From the NCBI GenBank assembly GCA_000969725.1, contig JXSR01S004179.1: a stretch of DNA of 26,766 bases. One strand, given 5' to 3'. The stretch comes from Ophiothrix spiculata. Taxonomy: Eukaryota; Echinodermata; Ophiuroidea; Amphilepidida; Ophiotrichidae. The translations under genes and the position numbers were made by a program. Of the stretch, positions 1 through 10,027 are shown piece after piece. Numbering within the stretch: the first letter of the stretch is position 1; each line of letters starts with the position of its first letter. Under the pieces are notes generated by a model. It was not told where the DNA came from, did not search any database, and saw only the letters and a list, made by a program, of their open reading frames with translations.

Positions 1-276
1 GATTCCAAGATAGTACATTCATGTGAATAAATCGGTATGAAAGCGCTCTTAGAGTATGTGCCAATAAAATACCAGATTTTTGTGATTTCTGTCGGGAGGA
101 CTCATGCAATTAGTGTTACAGTGATGTTACGTGGTTTCTGTTGTGGGGAAAGTTGTTTTTAAAGAAAATGAAAATGACACGAAAACCTCGGCAACATTTT
201 TTCTGGGCTTCCCGTCATACGTGGTAATAGTAAAATCATTTAATAGTTTTATTAGTCAACGAAGAAAAAACTCTTC
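1..276. other. AT-rich intergenic, nothing recognised
   Basis: No convincing reading frame or repeat structure was recognised here. The short open frame from 131 has no recognisable domain and runs into the tRNA-like sequence, so it is not called. An A6 run at 265-270 is a T6 run on the minus strand and could terminate Pol III transcription of the neighbouring tRNA-like sequence. Confidence 0.5.
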
Positions 277-346
277 GACCATCCAGAATTCGAACTGGGG
301 AAGCTGGATTACTAGCGCAGCGCCGAACCGACTGTGCTAACCGGTC
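277..346 (-). repeat. tRNA-Thr-like Pol III unit (SINE head or tRNA pseudogene)
   Basis: On the minus strand a 70-nt stretch has an A box (TAGCACAGTCGG) and a B box (AGTTCGAATTC) at tRNA-like spacing, a CTAGTAA anticodon-like loop (AGT, Thr type), GACC/GGTC ends that pair, and a T6 run about 7 nt beyond the 3' end. The D, anticodon and T stems each hold mismatches when folded by eye, so a functional tRNA is unlikely. A SINE head or decayed tRNA copy fits better. Confidence 0.55.
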
Positions 347-522
347 AGACTAGAAAATATGGTTGATAATACGTCAATATGGTTTTGCTCCTCTAACAGT
401 AGTAATGTCAAGGCCATTTTAACGTTGTTTAGTGGACCGCTTTAACAATTAACCGTTGTTTTTTTAAACAAAATTCATTTAAAATATTCAGTAGTGAGTC
501 CGATGCTGGTATGAAACATTAA

Positions 523-690
523 GGCCCGTATTCCAGAAAGGTGTTTAGCTAAATCAAGGTTTTATTTCTCGTCAACAGCACGACTCATTGAACTGTTCTG
601 CTTGAAAGCTGCAATGATGCGTATCATTCCTGGACAGTTGATGCTCAGTTAAACAATGGTTTAGCTAAACATCTTTCTGGAATACGGGCC
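523..690. mobile_element. MITE, 168 bp, 31-bp terminal inverted repeats
   Basis: The ends are inverted repeats of 31 bp (523-553 and 660-690) with one mismatch, beginning GGCCCGTATTCCAGAAAG. There is no coding capacity. A target-site duplication could not be settled (flanks ATTAA and ATAAT). This is a non-autonomous DNA transposon of unassigned superfamily. Confidence 0.8.
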
Positions 691-1242
691 ATAATATTTT
701 ACGGATTATTCTAATTGCAGAACCACAGTGAAAGCATTTTCATGTGAAATCTTTGTAAATAGTGAAAATGGGTATCCGTCGTAATAAAAAGTCTCCGGTT
801 TTCCATATCAGTGGTATAATGGTATGAAAAAACATTGATATCACATTAAATGTACAGGTCCCGTATTCATAAAAGCTTACTAGCTAGCTATTTATACACT
901 CCACGCGTCACCTAGCCAATCAGAACGCAAGAATATAACGTATGCGGAGTGCAGTGAATCTTCACAATGCACTGCGCTTAATTGTTGCGTTTCGGTTTGC
1001 GTAACGGGCGTTTAGTGCGTATGAATGTTTCATTGTTTTCGTCGGGTGATCATTTATTTAGTTTAGTCAAGGTTTGGATTTTGATGGTCATATTGAAAGC
1101 CTTATTTCTTTTCACAAAAGATACTATATTTCTGTCGCGTATGATTAGATTAATAAATTTGCATTCCATTATGCTCGTAAAATGAGACAAAATAAATGCG
1201 CTTGCGGGAAATTTTATTGCTGTCCTATGCACTCGGCCCCTA
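691..1242. other. Intergenic; possible transposon-end fragment near 860
   Basis: No gene is recognised. GGTCCCGTATTCATAAAAGC near 856 resembles the end of the MITE at 523, and similar wording (TATTCATAAAGCCCTACTAA) recurs near 2998, so this may be an old element end. A CCAAT-type motif (AGCCAATCAGAACG) lies near 913. Two overlapping short open frames on opposite strands (982 and 1050) look like chance. Confidence 0.35.
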
Positions 1243-1934
1243 CGCACTCAAAAAAATGAAACTTACACTAAGTTCATGCTACTAAGAAAATATAAATTTG
1301 AGTTACGTAAAAAATCTAATTTGCAGATATTACTCATAAGATATGCATTCTTATCACTCTAAATAACATAAAGTTATTAAACTTGACAAATTGGAGTTGC
1401 ACTGACAACATGGGTCCAATAATTATGAGTACGGTGTATGAGTACGAAAATTGAGTAAGTATTACTTGAATTTATTACTCAAACTTATGTTTTCATCGTA
1501 TTTACTGAATAAAGCCTGTTAAAATAGTTAAGTAAACATAAGTAAATATGTGTAACATGAATGAGTAACAATGACATAATGTATTTCAATTCAATCAACT
1601 AAACACAAAAGTAGAACCAACAAGTACAAATATTAAGTTGACAACACCTTCATGAAGATAACAAATGTAAAATTGATACTTTTGCGTACACCAAACTCAA
1701 ATCAGAAAATTGTAGTATGTAGCCTACAAACAAGTCTTGAGTTATAGTAAAAAGGACACTAAAAGAAGCCAAATTCATATTTTTTACGTTTATCTGGTCA
1801 AATATGATTTAATATATACACAAGAAGGTCCAATACATTCATTTGGTAGTTTTTATACAATGTTATGATGAGTTACTATGGAACATTTACATTTCACATA
1901 TAAATTTATGTTCTGCTCTTTTGAGAATGTGAAT

Positions 1935-2006
1935 GGCTCTGTGGCGCATACGGTAAAGCATCAGACTCATGATCTAGAGGACCCAGGTTCGATTCTCAGG
2001 TAGGTA
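1935..2006 (+). repeat. tRNA-Met-like SINE head
   Basis: A box TGGCGCATACGG (1942-1953), an anticodon-like loop CTCATGA with CAT at 1968-1970, and B box GGTTCGATTCT (1986-1996) are in tRNA order and spacing. The anticodon stem and acceptor ends do not pair well, and AT-rich sequence continues downstream, so this reads as the tRNA-derived head of a SINE rather than a tRNA gene. The 3' limit of the SINE is not clear. Confidence 0.6.
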
Positions 2007-2186
2007 CAAAGGTAAATTTTCTCATGTCTGTAAATGTAATTAAAAATTAGTAAGGAACCAATCGAGAAATCTCCTCCTCAAGAAAAAGTAAATTGATTCA
2101 TTTTTTTTAATTTCAATTAATTTGTTGTAAGTCAAGCACAATTTAAACATTTTATTTATGTGGAATCTACTGACGCTATTCAGTTA

Positions 2187-2566
2187 TACCCTGGTCACAT
2201 AACCACCGGTGTCCGACCGGTGTCTGCAAAGCCGCAACGCCGCAACACCGGTATGACATCGGTATGACACCGCTGAATGCTTGCGAGCTCTTGCGATGCC
2301 CGGTCGGACACCGGTCGGACTCCGGTGGTTATTAGACCATAACTGAAGACATCGTATACACGCCGCAAGGTTTTAACTCAGAATTAAATTCTTGCGGCAT
2401 GCTTCCGGCGTCTTACGGCGTTAAGGACACCGACCGGACACCGGTCGGACTCCGGTCGGTGTCCGGTCGGACACCGGCCGGTGTCCGACCGGCGTCTGCT
2501 AAAATCTACCTGGTATGACGCCGTAAACACATCGTAACCTCGCCGCAAGCTTATGTGACCAGGGTA
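2187..2566. mobile_element. GC-rich 380-bp MITE with 16-bp TIRs and TTA duplication
   Basis: Perfect 16-bp terminal inverted repeats TACCCTGGTCACATAA (2187-2202, complement at 2551-2566) are flanked by TTA at 2184-2186 and 2567-2569. A 3-bp TTA duplication suits PIF/Harbinger; a TA duplication with TIR CCCTGG (Tc1/mariner-like) is also formally possible. The inside is much richer in GC than its surroundings and made of repeated CCGGTCGGACACC-type words, including a perfect loopless 30-bp palindrome at 2463-2492. There is no coding sequence. Confidence 0.85.
2463..2492. repeat. Perfect 30-bp palindrome
   Basis: CCGGTCGGACACCGG is followed directly by its reverse complement. It sits among further CCGGTCGG words from about 2430 to 2495 inside the 380-bp MITE. 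Confidence 0.9.
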
Positions 2567-2831
2567 TTAAGTGAACGTTTTACTAAATTGAGTTTAATAG
2601 GTTTTCAAAAGTAAGTTAAACGATGTAATAGAAGCAAGTAAAAGCAACAAGATAGTGCAATTTATCGGCAATATTATGTGTTTGTAACTCAAATAAAAAG
2701 AGTTCTTTTAAACCGTGTCAATTAAGTACAAAATACGTGAATAAATGCTTGTTGCATCTACTTAATAAATCAAGGCAACCGTGTTGCACAGATTTTTAAA
2801 GTAAATTCAACAAACTATTTTTTTGAGTGCG

Positions 2832-3538
2832 GGCCTCGTGAACTGGACGCATTAAATTTGACCATGCGTGCATTGACTTTATCTTATTTCACTCACGTAT
2901 GAAATGCGCATTTATCAATCTATAAGCAATGAACTAAGCCCTAGTTAGAAACAAAAACTCTAGTTTCAAAATATGGAGTTTGCATGCAACTAAATCTATA
3001 TTCATAAAGCCCTACTAACAACATTGCTACATGGTTGAAAACTAAGAAAAAATAGTTGGTTGTTACGGGTGTTTGTGTGTAATATCCATTAGATTATTGT
3101 GATAACAATGGAAATGATATGCAGGATTAAGTAATAATGGATGACTTTAATACGGAAGCTTGTTGTGACCATCCGACGTACTGAGATATGTTCCATGTTA
3201 TTTATTCTCTAGTATTTGTTATTTGTTCTCTAGTATTTATCTCGGTATTATAGTTAAAAAAAAGCTTATGTACGTTAATGTTATAAGTAGCACAATTTTT
3301 TTAAGTACTTATTTTGTAAGTACAATTTTTGTAAAGTACTGTGATAGTCATTGGCAATATTACTAGTATTGCACAATCATGCCATTTTATACAAATAGAT
3401 CCAATTGTTTTATTTTGAAAATCTCAAGAAGAATCAGATTTGTTAAGAATTTGATTACCTTTTAACAAGATGTTTAAAATGGTTTTCTATTCAAATATTT
3501 TGTATACACTTTAAAGCATTATTTTTTGTACAAATAAA
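2832..3538. other. Intergenic, nothing recognised
   Basis: AT-rich DNA with short direct duplications (TTATTTGTTCTCTAGTATTT-like words near 3200-3240; AAGTACTTATTTTGTAAGTAC near 3303). No gene, RNA or bounded element was recognised. Confidence 0.5.
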
Positions 3539-3725
3539 TCTAGCGTAGCCGAGCGGTTAGAGCATGGGTCCCGTATTACAGAGGTTGTGGGTTCGATCTC
3601 TACTCTACTTGCTCCGTGATTCGGAAGTCACGTTAAGCCATTGGACCCCTGTACGAATAGACTCCTTCATGGGGTATGCATATCATGCAAGTGATTGATT
3701 TATTGGTTGATAAAAAACCCCAAAA
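3539..3725 (+). repeat. tRNA-derived SINE
   Basis: A box TAGCCGAGCGG (3546-3556) and B box GGTTCGATCTC (3590-3600) form a Ser/Leu-type tRNA-like head. A non-tRNA body follows with CACGTTAAGCCATTGGACCC, a kind of body sequence seen in metazoan SINEs, and the copy fades into GATTGATTTATTGGTTGAT and an A-rich end. The 3' limit is approximate. Confidence 0.7.
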
Positions 3726-4174
3726 GATATGAACCGTTTAATTGTAGGATATAGAGCATAGGACATCCTTTTAAGGATATTAAAATATGGCTGTAACTTT
3801 GATCAGTCAGAAAGAGACAAAAAACCCGAATAAAGTCAGCAGTCCTCTGAGGTTGTGGACTATTTATCATATAAATAATCCAAAAATGTATTCAGTAGTT
3901 ATCGAATTCCCATTATTAAACCCGCGTTATTGTTAGAAAATATATTGGAAGCTATTGGAAATGTTTAAAGAGCGAATACTTGTCGCACCATATACATTAT
4001 TGCCCATGAAAAAGTAAAAACAGACCTTTATGGTAGTAAATAAAATGCAATTCCATTTAGCCCAAACTGTTATAGTCTAGTCTGAGTATCCACCAATCAA
4101 TCAATCAATGAAAAATACAATTCCAAAAAGCATGAAAAATTGCCAATTTTCAGTTCATAGACAATATAGCTTGC
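3726..4174. other. 3' flank of the TRIM gene
   Basis: Contains the presumed 3' untranslated region of the minus-strand TRIM gene. No canonical AATAAA was found on the minus strand close to the stop codon. A short CAAT-type microsatellite (ATCAATCAATCAATCA) lies near 4095-4109. Confidence 0.45.
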
Positions 4175-5743
4175 TTATGGTATTACATCGCAAACGCTGT
4201 AAATTGTCACTATGTTCCCGTTGGCTACCGCTAGATTGCTATCCTGTGTAACAGTTATTCCCCAAGGATTATTCAGACCACTTGCCAGACGTGAAATGTG
4301 GCGTCCTGTTGCGCTGCAGTACTGCTCTATTACACCTTGGCCTCTATCTATACATCTTGATACCAACAAGGTATTCGATTTTGGCTCATAACAGATACCA
4401 AAAGTGTATGAAGTGCTCAAAGTCCATAAAATGTGACCTGTCACAAAGTCTATCACATGTATACTGTCATCTGCAGTGCATGCAATTTGCTTTCCATTGC
4501 TGTCTATGGCATTAAAATAATCACATCGCAAGTGATGTGTTTTTATCAATTCACCATAACATTGGTGTATAGTGACCTCGTCTCCTAATCGTCTTCCAAT
4601 CACAACCTTATCATCTGGTGTAATGGTGATTGTCCCTGCATCAACAGATCTTGGCCATGACCTTTCATATCTACCTGCTGAAGAGAATATCTTCACTACA
4701 CCACCGTCAGACACTAAGATTTTGCCCTTTGATGAAATGGCAACAGAGTAGGAGGCATTAACCAATCCAAGCTGCAACTGCTTCTTGTATTTATTATTGT
4801 ATTTGTCATACAGACTGATACACCCTCCATGACCAACTACAATTAAATCTGACTGATTAGCAGCAACCTGATTAGCTCTATTGCCAATACCAAAATAATT
4901 ACCAAATTCTGCCAACAGTTTTAGTGTAACTTGTTTAATCTTATTCTTGTTTTTCTCAATATCAGATGTGACAAGTTTACCAAAATTTGAAGAATTCAAC
5001 TGTCCTGATTCAAGGTGTAGAATTGTCATATCATGCAGCAGTGCATCATCCAGCTCACTTGTTCCAACATTAGGGCACGTCGTTCTATACAATTCAGTTT
5101 GTTTTTCTCGAATAATTTTCATGCGCTTCTCATACGTTGTTTGAACATCCTGCTTCATTATCATCTCCCAGGTTGTTATTTCAGTAGTAACATGTTGAGC
5201 TCGAGATTCGATTTCTTGTTCAGCTTTGACCTTTGCTGATTTTAGTTTGCTTTCAGCATGTTCTAATTCTTGTCTTATCTGCTTTCTTTGTGTTTCGCCT
5301 TCTTCCATAACTTCTTTCCATTCTCTAATTTCATGTTGTGGTTTGGGATGTTGGACTACAAGGCAATTATGACAAACCGCAATCCTGCACTTAACGCAAA
5401 AGAAATGCTGGCGCTCTCCAACATGATATTGACACTCCGGTATCTCAATTTGTGTTTTGTTACTCCTTGAACTAGAACTCATGATAAAATTTTCAACCAT
5501 GTTCTTCAAGCGGAGGTTTGATTTTAAGTTAGTCAACCCCCCTTCAAGTTGAGGTACAATAGTAATGTAGCGACATTCTGGACATTCAATAGTAGGTTCC
5601 TTCTTGACATATTGCTTGAGGCAATCCAAGCAATATGTGTGAGGGCAGTCCAAATCCTTGGGTTCTTGTAAAAGATTCAAGCAGATGCTACAAGTCAGGT
5701 CCTTTTCAAGCATATCCACTGGGTTTCCTGATGCAGTTGCCAT
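4175..5743 (-). CDS. TRIM-type RING/B-box E3 ubiquitin ligase with NHL-like propeller
   Basis: A 522-residue, single-exon TRIM protein. The RING finger is complete C3HC4: C18, C21, C33, H35, C38, C41, C54, C57, ending in CPEC. A B-box type 2 follows (C104, H107, C116, C119, C124, C127, H132, H137), then a charged helical coiled-coil region at about 140-260. The C-terminal part, about 290-520, has repeated beta-strand units such as PWGITVTQDSNLAVANG, as in NHL/six-bladed propellers of TRIM2/3/71 and TRIM56-like proteins. By family knowledge it should accept an E2 through the RING, dimerise by the coiled coil and bind substrate or RNA with the propeller in the cytoplasm. The chosen ATG sits in a strong context (GCCATGG). 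The frame is intact, so the gene is probably functional. Intronless TRIM copies are common in expanded invertebrate deuterostome families. The substrate is unknown. Confidence 0.93.
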   Translation of the reverse strand: MATASGNPVDMLEKDLTCSICLNLLQEPKDLDCPHTYCLDCLKQYVKKEPTIECPECRYITIVPQLEGGLTNLKSNLRLKNMVENFIMSSSSRSNKTQIEIPECQYHVGERQHFFCVKCRIAVCHNCLVVQHPKPQHEIREWKEVMEEGETQRKQIRQELEHAESKLKSAKVKAEQEIESRAQHVTTEITTWEMIMKQDVQTTYEKRMKIIREKQTELYRTTCPNVGTSELDDALLHDMTILHLESGQLNSSNFGKLVTSDIEKNKNKIKQVTLKLLAEFGNYFGIGNRANQVAANQSDLIVVGHGGCISLYDKYNNKYKKQLQLGLVNASYSVAISSKGKILVSDGGVVKIFSSAGRYERSWPRSVDAGTITITPDDKVVIGRRLGDEVTIHQCYGELIKTHHLRCDYFNAIDSNGKQIACTADDSIHVIDFVTGHILWTLSTSYTFGICYEPKSNTLLVSRCIDRGQGVIEQYCSATGRHISRLASGLNNPWGITVTQDSNLAVANGNIVTIYSVCDVIP

Positions 5744-6755
5744 GGCGAATAGATGAAAAGATGATTCCTACTTTTCCTGCGTATGTCTGGAATTAAAGAC
5801 TGTGTATTCTTGCTATGGTGTAAAATGATATAGATGAATTGCAAGTTCAAAAGTTCAAATTCAATTCATAAGAGTTTTGCTGAAAACATGAACTATTAAC
5901 AATACATTCCATGTGTTATCAATAACAAATATAGTGTATCAACTCTAGGTGGTTGAAGAAAGTGTGATACAAATCTTAATTTAAGACCAAATTAAAAGCA
6001 TCCTGGTGTATGTGCTGCAAATGATACACATGCAAATGCAAATTGATGTTTAATAATGATAGGAAGTATAAAAGGGCAGAAAGATACCATCCACAAATCA
6101 AATAATGTTGATTGTAAACTGATTAATTTAAACTGGGTTTATTTAGAAAGACCTTACAGTTACAAGGGTTCAAGTCACATACGCCAAATGTCCAGATATA
6201 CATATAGGCTATATCAAAGAAAAACAACATCTCAGCAACTCATATATTCACACTTTGGCGTTACACTTGAACAGAAGATGTTACAAACACGCCTTGCAGC
6301 ACAGATCTGCTTCACAAGCAAGAATACTGAATGTGCATATAAACCTTCGTACAACCTACTTTCTTATTTCTTGGAAGTTTCATGCTGAAATTATCAGATG
6401 ATCAATGCAGCTTCATTAATAAAGGCAGTATCTACTGTGCTAAGATGAGTACATACAATCTTCTAGCATGTCATTGTACATGTACGTTTAGTTTTACTTT
6501 TATTTTCTACTTGTTTAATTACATATACTGCTTTTTCACTCTTGCAAGATAATAATGATGATAGTTCAACTTCAATTTCTTGATCATTATATGACTCGAC
6601 CCCTTTCAGCAATAAATTGAACAGTATGATCTTATCAATCTTGGGTAAACATCACAAGTTCAAAGGCACGGCACCGAAACCTACCTTAAATCATGTGATG
6701 GAGTTAGTGCAAAGCTCAAGTGGTCTATTTTGTTACTTGGTTTTGATGACACGTA
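5744..6755. other. Upstream region of the TRIM gene, no gene recognised
   Basis: Holds the minus-strand gene's 5' flank and any promoter or 5' UTR exon, none of which can be placed by eye. A 110-codon plus-strand open frame (6056-6388) has no recognisable domain and is not called. Confidence 0.45.
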
Positions 6756-7669
6756 CACTGAAAACCTAAACTGGTCAGTGTGACTAACTTTAAGCTAGTC
6801 CAGATGGTACACATCTAGACTAGCTTTAAGTTAGTCAGTATTGCTGGACTAACAAGGATGACTAACTTAACCTAGTCCAGCATGCTGGACTAGTGTCATT
6901 TTAGTTGCTTGACTAGTTTTAAGTTAGTTCAGCAAGCTGGACTAGTTTAGGCTAGTCGCTTGACTAGTTATTGACTATTTTAAGTTAGTCCAGATGGTAC
7001 ACATCTTGACTAACATAACATTAGTCCAGCTGGATGGACTAATGTAACACTAGTCCAGCTGCCTTGACTAGCTTACTCAAACTAGCCGATCCCAAATAAC
7101 TAACCTCAAGCTAGTCCAGCCAACAAGACAAACCTAGTGCAATATATATGCATGCTATGTAGTTGCAAGAGTCACCGGATACAGTATTTGATATATCTAC
7201 CGTCAATAATGAAGAGGGAGGTTTAAGAGTGACATATGTGTACCACCAAAATAGTCAGTCAGCTGCATATAAACAAATGACTAATGATACATCAGTAGTA
7301 CATGATGGTGACATTTATGAGGTCAAACGATGGCACGGTGTTTCACATGTCTGTGCTGTCCACTATGTTGTCTTCAAAGACTCCACCTGACCACGCTCAG
7401 TCTGACTAACATAGGCTATTCAAGTCAGCTTGACTAACTTGAAGTTGGTCAAGCTCTTTTGTACCATCAAGGTAGTCAAGCTCTCAGTCTGGCAAACTCG
7501 TCAAGCAAAGATTTGCACATTAGTCAAGCAGGCTTGACTAGTTTAATACTAGTCAAGCAGGCTTGACTAGTTTGAAATTTGGCTTGACCAACGTCAAAGG
7601 GCGTCAAACTAGTCAGGCATTAGTTTAAAGTTAGTCAAGCAGCTGCTTGACTAGTTTTTGTTTTCAGTG
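6756..7669. mobile_element. 914-bp non-autonomous element with dense subterminal repeats and a unique core
   Basis: The ends are inverted repeats: CACTGAAAAC at 6756 and its complement ending at 7669, continuing as AAACTGGTCA versus AAACTAGTCA. TA flanks both sides (6754-6755, 7670-7671), suggesting a TA target duplication. From 6780 to about 7095 and from 7385 to 7660 the sequence is a dense set of words such as GACTAACTTTAAG, CTAGTCCAGC and GCTTGACTAG in both orientations. Between them, about 7100-7385, lies sequence without these words that holds a 75-codon open frame without a recognised domain. CACTG-type ends with a TA duplication could place it in the CMC group (Mirage-like) or Tc1/mariner; this is uncertain. 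Confidence 0.8.
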
Positions 7670-7686
7670 TAAGCATTTCGTCTTAA

Positions 7687-8268
7687 CACTTAAGTGGTCA
7701 AGGGGTGGTCCATTGGACCCAACATTTGGCTTTTGCGCGTCAGCGCAAAAATGCGAAGTAATTTTTCATCACCCTTCTATGTATTTGTCTAACTTTACCA
7801 TACCCTTCACCTGGTGGCAAAACAATTAAATCGACCCACCCCTTCCCATGCTAATTAACATAAAAAAGCATTTTCGAGGGCGCTCTTCAAATTTGTTTTG
7901 CCCATAATCTCGTAACCGAGCAATTTTTTTTCAAATTCTATTTCAGGAATGTATTTGTACTTACATACTGCAAATATGAGCCAAATTTTATTGAATAATT
8001 CCATTGGGAGGTGAGTTTTCAAATTTTTGGCGGAAAAATTTTGACGCGACATGGAAAATTTTGTTTTGGCCGCCATTTTGAAACGATTTGTTCGATTTTC
8101 GAATGTTTTATTAGGTTTAGTTCTTTTGAAGTGCTTTACCTGTGACCAGAGTTTCAACGTAAAATTCCTTCGCGAAAGCGCTTTTTCGGTGTTGGGTCCA
8201 TATGGAACCGTCGCCCCCCCCCCTTGACCACTATAACGGGCATGTGGAGGACCTTGACCACTTAAGTG
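7687..8268. mobile_element. 582-bp TTAA-flanked non-autonomous element
   Basis: Terminal inverted repeats CACTTAAGTGGTCAAGG (7687-7703) and the complement ending at 8268 are each bounded by TTAA (7683-7686, 8269-8272). TTAA duplication is the hallmark of piggyBac insertion, though piggyBac ends usually start CCY. A second inverted pair lies inside (GGACCCAACA near 7717, TGTTGGGTCC near 8193), and the right end has a C-run at about 8214-8223. There is no coding content; the 100-codon minus frame inside (7855-8157) is without known domain. It starts only 13 bp after the 914-bp element. Confidence 0.8.
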
Positions 8269-8272
8269 TTAA

Positions 8273-9873
8273 GGCCATTGCCTTTGTATAAAAGTTGTAT
8301 CAATATGAATGTTTGTTAAGGGGGGTATACCTTTTTTTGACCAACAATTCGTTTAGATCAGGAAAATGAGATATTAGCACAGAGAAAAACTACAGAATTT
8401 TTACTTTCTAGCGCTTTTTATTTGAGTTCAATCGGACATTCGGTTCCGAAGTTTTGGCGATTTTAAGACAGACAGTCAAAATTTTCTGGACGTTTTTCCT
8501 ATACATTTGTATATAGAAGATATTCACCCTTACCTGTGATTTGTAGAATTTTCATTTAAATTAGATTTTAATAAAATAAATACATTTTCCTATAAAATAA
8601 ATCAATTATTTTATCAAGATAATGCATTGTGAATAATATACAACTAAAATTTTAGAGTTTGTCGTTTTTTGTTAATGTATTTCTTCATTTTATCTCACCC
8701 TGCTATATTTAAACATGCTATTTTTAAAACAAATTAAATTAAATCCGATTTTCAACAAAATGTGCTTAAAATGTGTGTAAATTTATTATCTTTCATAGTG
8801 TTATAGTTACTTATATATTTGAGTATCATATTTAATATTTTTTCGCTTCGATATGATATATAATACTCTTGGGTTAACACGCACTAATATCATGAAATCA
8901 TGATCTGAAGGTATGAGGTCGTGGTGAAAAAAACGTATAAGACAGATAAGACCAACAGCAGAAACACATAACTTAGAGTGGCAAATTTTACAGAAGCCAA
9001 GGCCTATCAACCGTTACAGTTGAGCTAACTAAGGCTTCATATGTATGATCAGTACGTAAAGTACTTTGATTGAAAAGAGATCCTATCAGTTGGTCATTAA
9101 TCAAGTTTGAGTGCCTCACATCAAACACACAATGCAAGCAGCGAGTGCGTTGCCTGGTACTTCTAGTCAGACTAAACACTGTTCGTACTAAATATTGTGA
9201 AAATAGTCGTATACTAAAGTATCATGTTGCTCAATACTTGAGGCATAAGCATTTGCACTGACACTGTCTGAACTGATTCCTTTCACCTACTGATTTTGAG
9301 TTGGAAGTGAATGTTGGCATAGCTAGTGCATCTAGTAAACATTATTTGTCCTGATCAATGTTACTACATTCATTTCAGACATTGGGATCATCGCATTGTC
9401 TAGGATCGTTGCATCGACAAACGACACGATCCCAATTCAGCTTTAGCCTTTACTACTTTTACTCACACTCACAAATGTCACAATGATTGATATTGTCAAT
9501 GAAAAACAGTCAATAACATTGCATGGCGTCCATGCAGCATCCATACAGACAAAAGTGTATGATCATGAACCAAAACACATTGAAGAAGAAGCCACAGTGA
9601 CAGTCACAGGCACAGGAATTCCATATTCTGTCTCTATTCAGACATTTTCTCGTTAGACGCATTCGCATCAACTGTGCATGCTCTGAATGTTTTATTTCAG
9701 CACTCAAATTGACCCCGCCCCCAATAAAAAAGTTATCAGGGGTCATTTTAGGGTCACTTTTGTTTTCTATACCCTCTTTTGAGAGTTAATCTTCAGTTCC
9801 AAAAAATCGGGGTTACACACTAATACAAAATCAAAATTGAGCCTCCGGGAATGACACCCATCCCATGGTGGTC
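8273..9873. other. Intergenic, no gene recognised
   Basis: AT-rich sequence with several short open frames on both strands, none with a recognisable motif. An imperfect inverted repeat around ATTGGGATC...GATCCCAAT spans about 9379-9438. GACCCCGCCCCC near 9711 and a CCCGATTTTTTGG-like stretch near 9805 (seen on the minus strand) look like parts of old repeats. Confidence 0.4.
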
Positions 9874-9955
9874 AAAATAATAATTGATCCTCCTTTTCAA
9901 TTCCTTGGTTCTTTTAAGAACCAAGGAATTTAAAAGGAGGATCAATTATTATTTT
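9874..9955. repeat. Snapback hairpin: 40-bp arms, 2-nt loop
   Basis: 9874-9913 and 9916-9955 are reverse complements with a single mismatch (CTTTTCAATTCC against GGAATTTAAAAG). The arms run from AATAATAATTGATCC to GGTTCTT at the centre. Transcribed, it would form an almost perfect stem. It may be a deleted MITE or a replication-fold-back product. Confidence 0.9.
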
Positions 9956-9997
9956 TTTATTATTTGGCTCTATTCTACATGTATATGGTGGGTGATG

Positions 9998-10027
9998 TGT
10001 GACACCGACATAAAAGTCGGTGTCACA
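9998..10027. repeat. Second hairpin: 12-bp stem, 6-nt loop
   Basis: TGTGACACCGAC and GTCGGTGTCACA pair perfectly around ATAAAA. It lies 42 bp after the 40-bp-arm hairpin and is followed by a further short inverted pair (TTTTGGACC / GGTCCAAAA, 10032-10052), so this is a cluster of three fold-backs. Confidence 0.8.

Larger units (their letters stand above)
1243..2831. mobile_element. Candidate 1.6-kb non-autonomous element with nested insertions
   Basis: A perfect 15-bp inverted repeat (CGCACTCAAAAAAAT at 1243-1257, its complement at 2817-2831) bounds a strongly AT-rich stretch. The stretch is full of short related words in both orientations (AAGTTATTAAACTT, ATTACTTGAATTTATTACTC, TTAAGTAAACATAAGTAAAT). 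Such subterminal word repetition is typical of some DNA transposons. It also holds a SINE head and a complete MITE, which would be later insertions. No target-site duplication is clear, so the element call is tentative. Confidence 0.4.

Noticed and set aside
277-346. Functional tRNA-Thr(AGT) gene
   Set aside because: A and B boxes and a T6 run are present, but several stems do not pair, so only a tRNA-like element is called.
858-3020. Large element bounded by TATTCATAAA words
   Set aside because: The words near 866 and 3000 are in direct, not inverted, order and no target duplication is seen.
6056-6388. 110-codon plus-strand open frame upstream of the TRIM gene
   Set aside because: No recognisable domain, ordinary AT-rich composition, and no splice or promoter context. 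Length is within chance for this amount of sequence.
7855-8157. 100-codon minus-strand frame
   Set aside because: Lies inside the TTAA-flanked non-coding element and has no known domain.
9510-9746. 78-codon Cys/His-rich minus-strand frame
   Set aside because: The CDCHCGFFF stretch looked like a metal-binding motif, but spacing fits no known finger and there is no supporting context.
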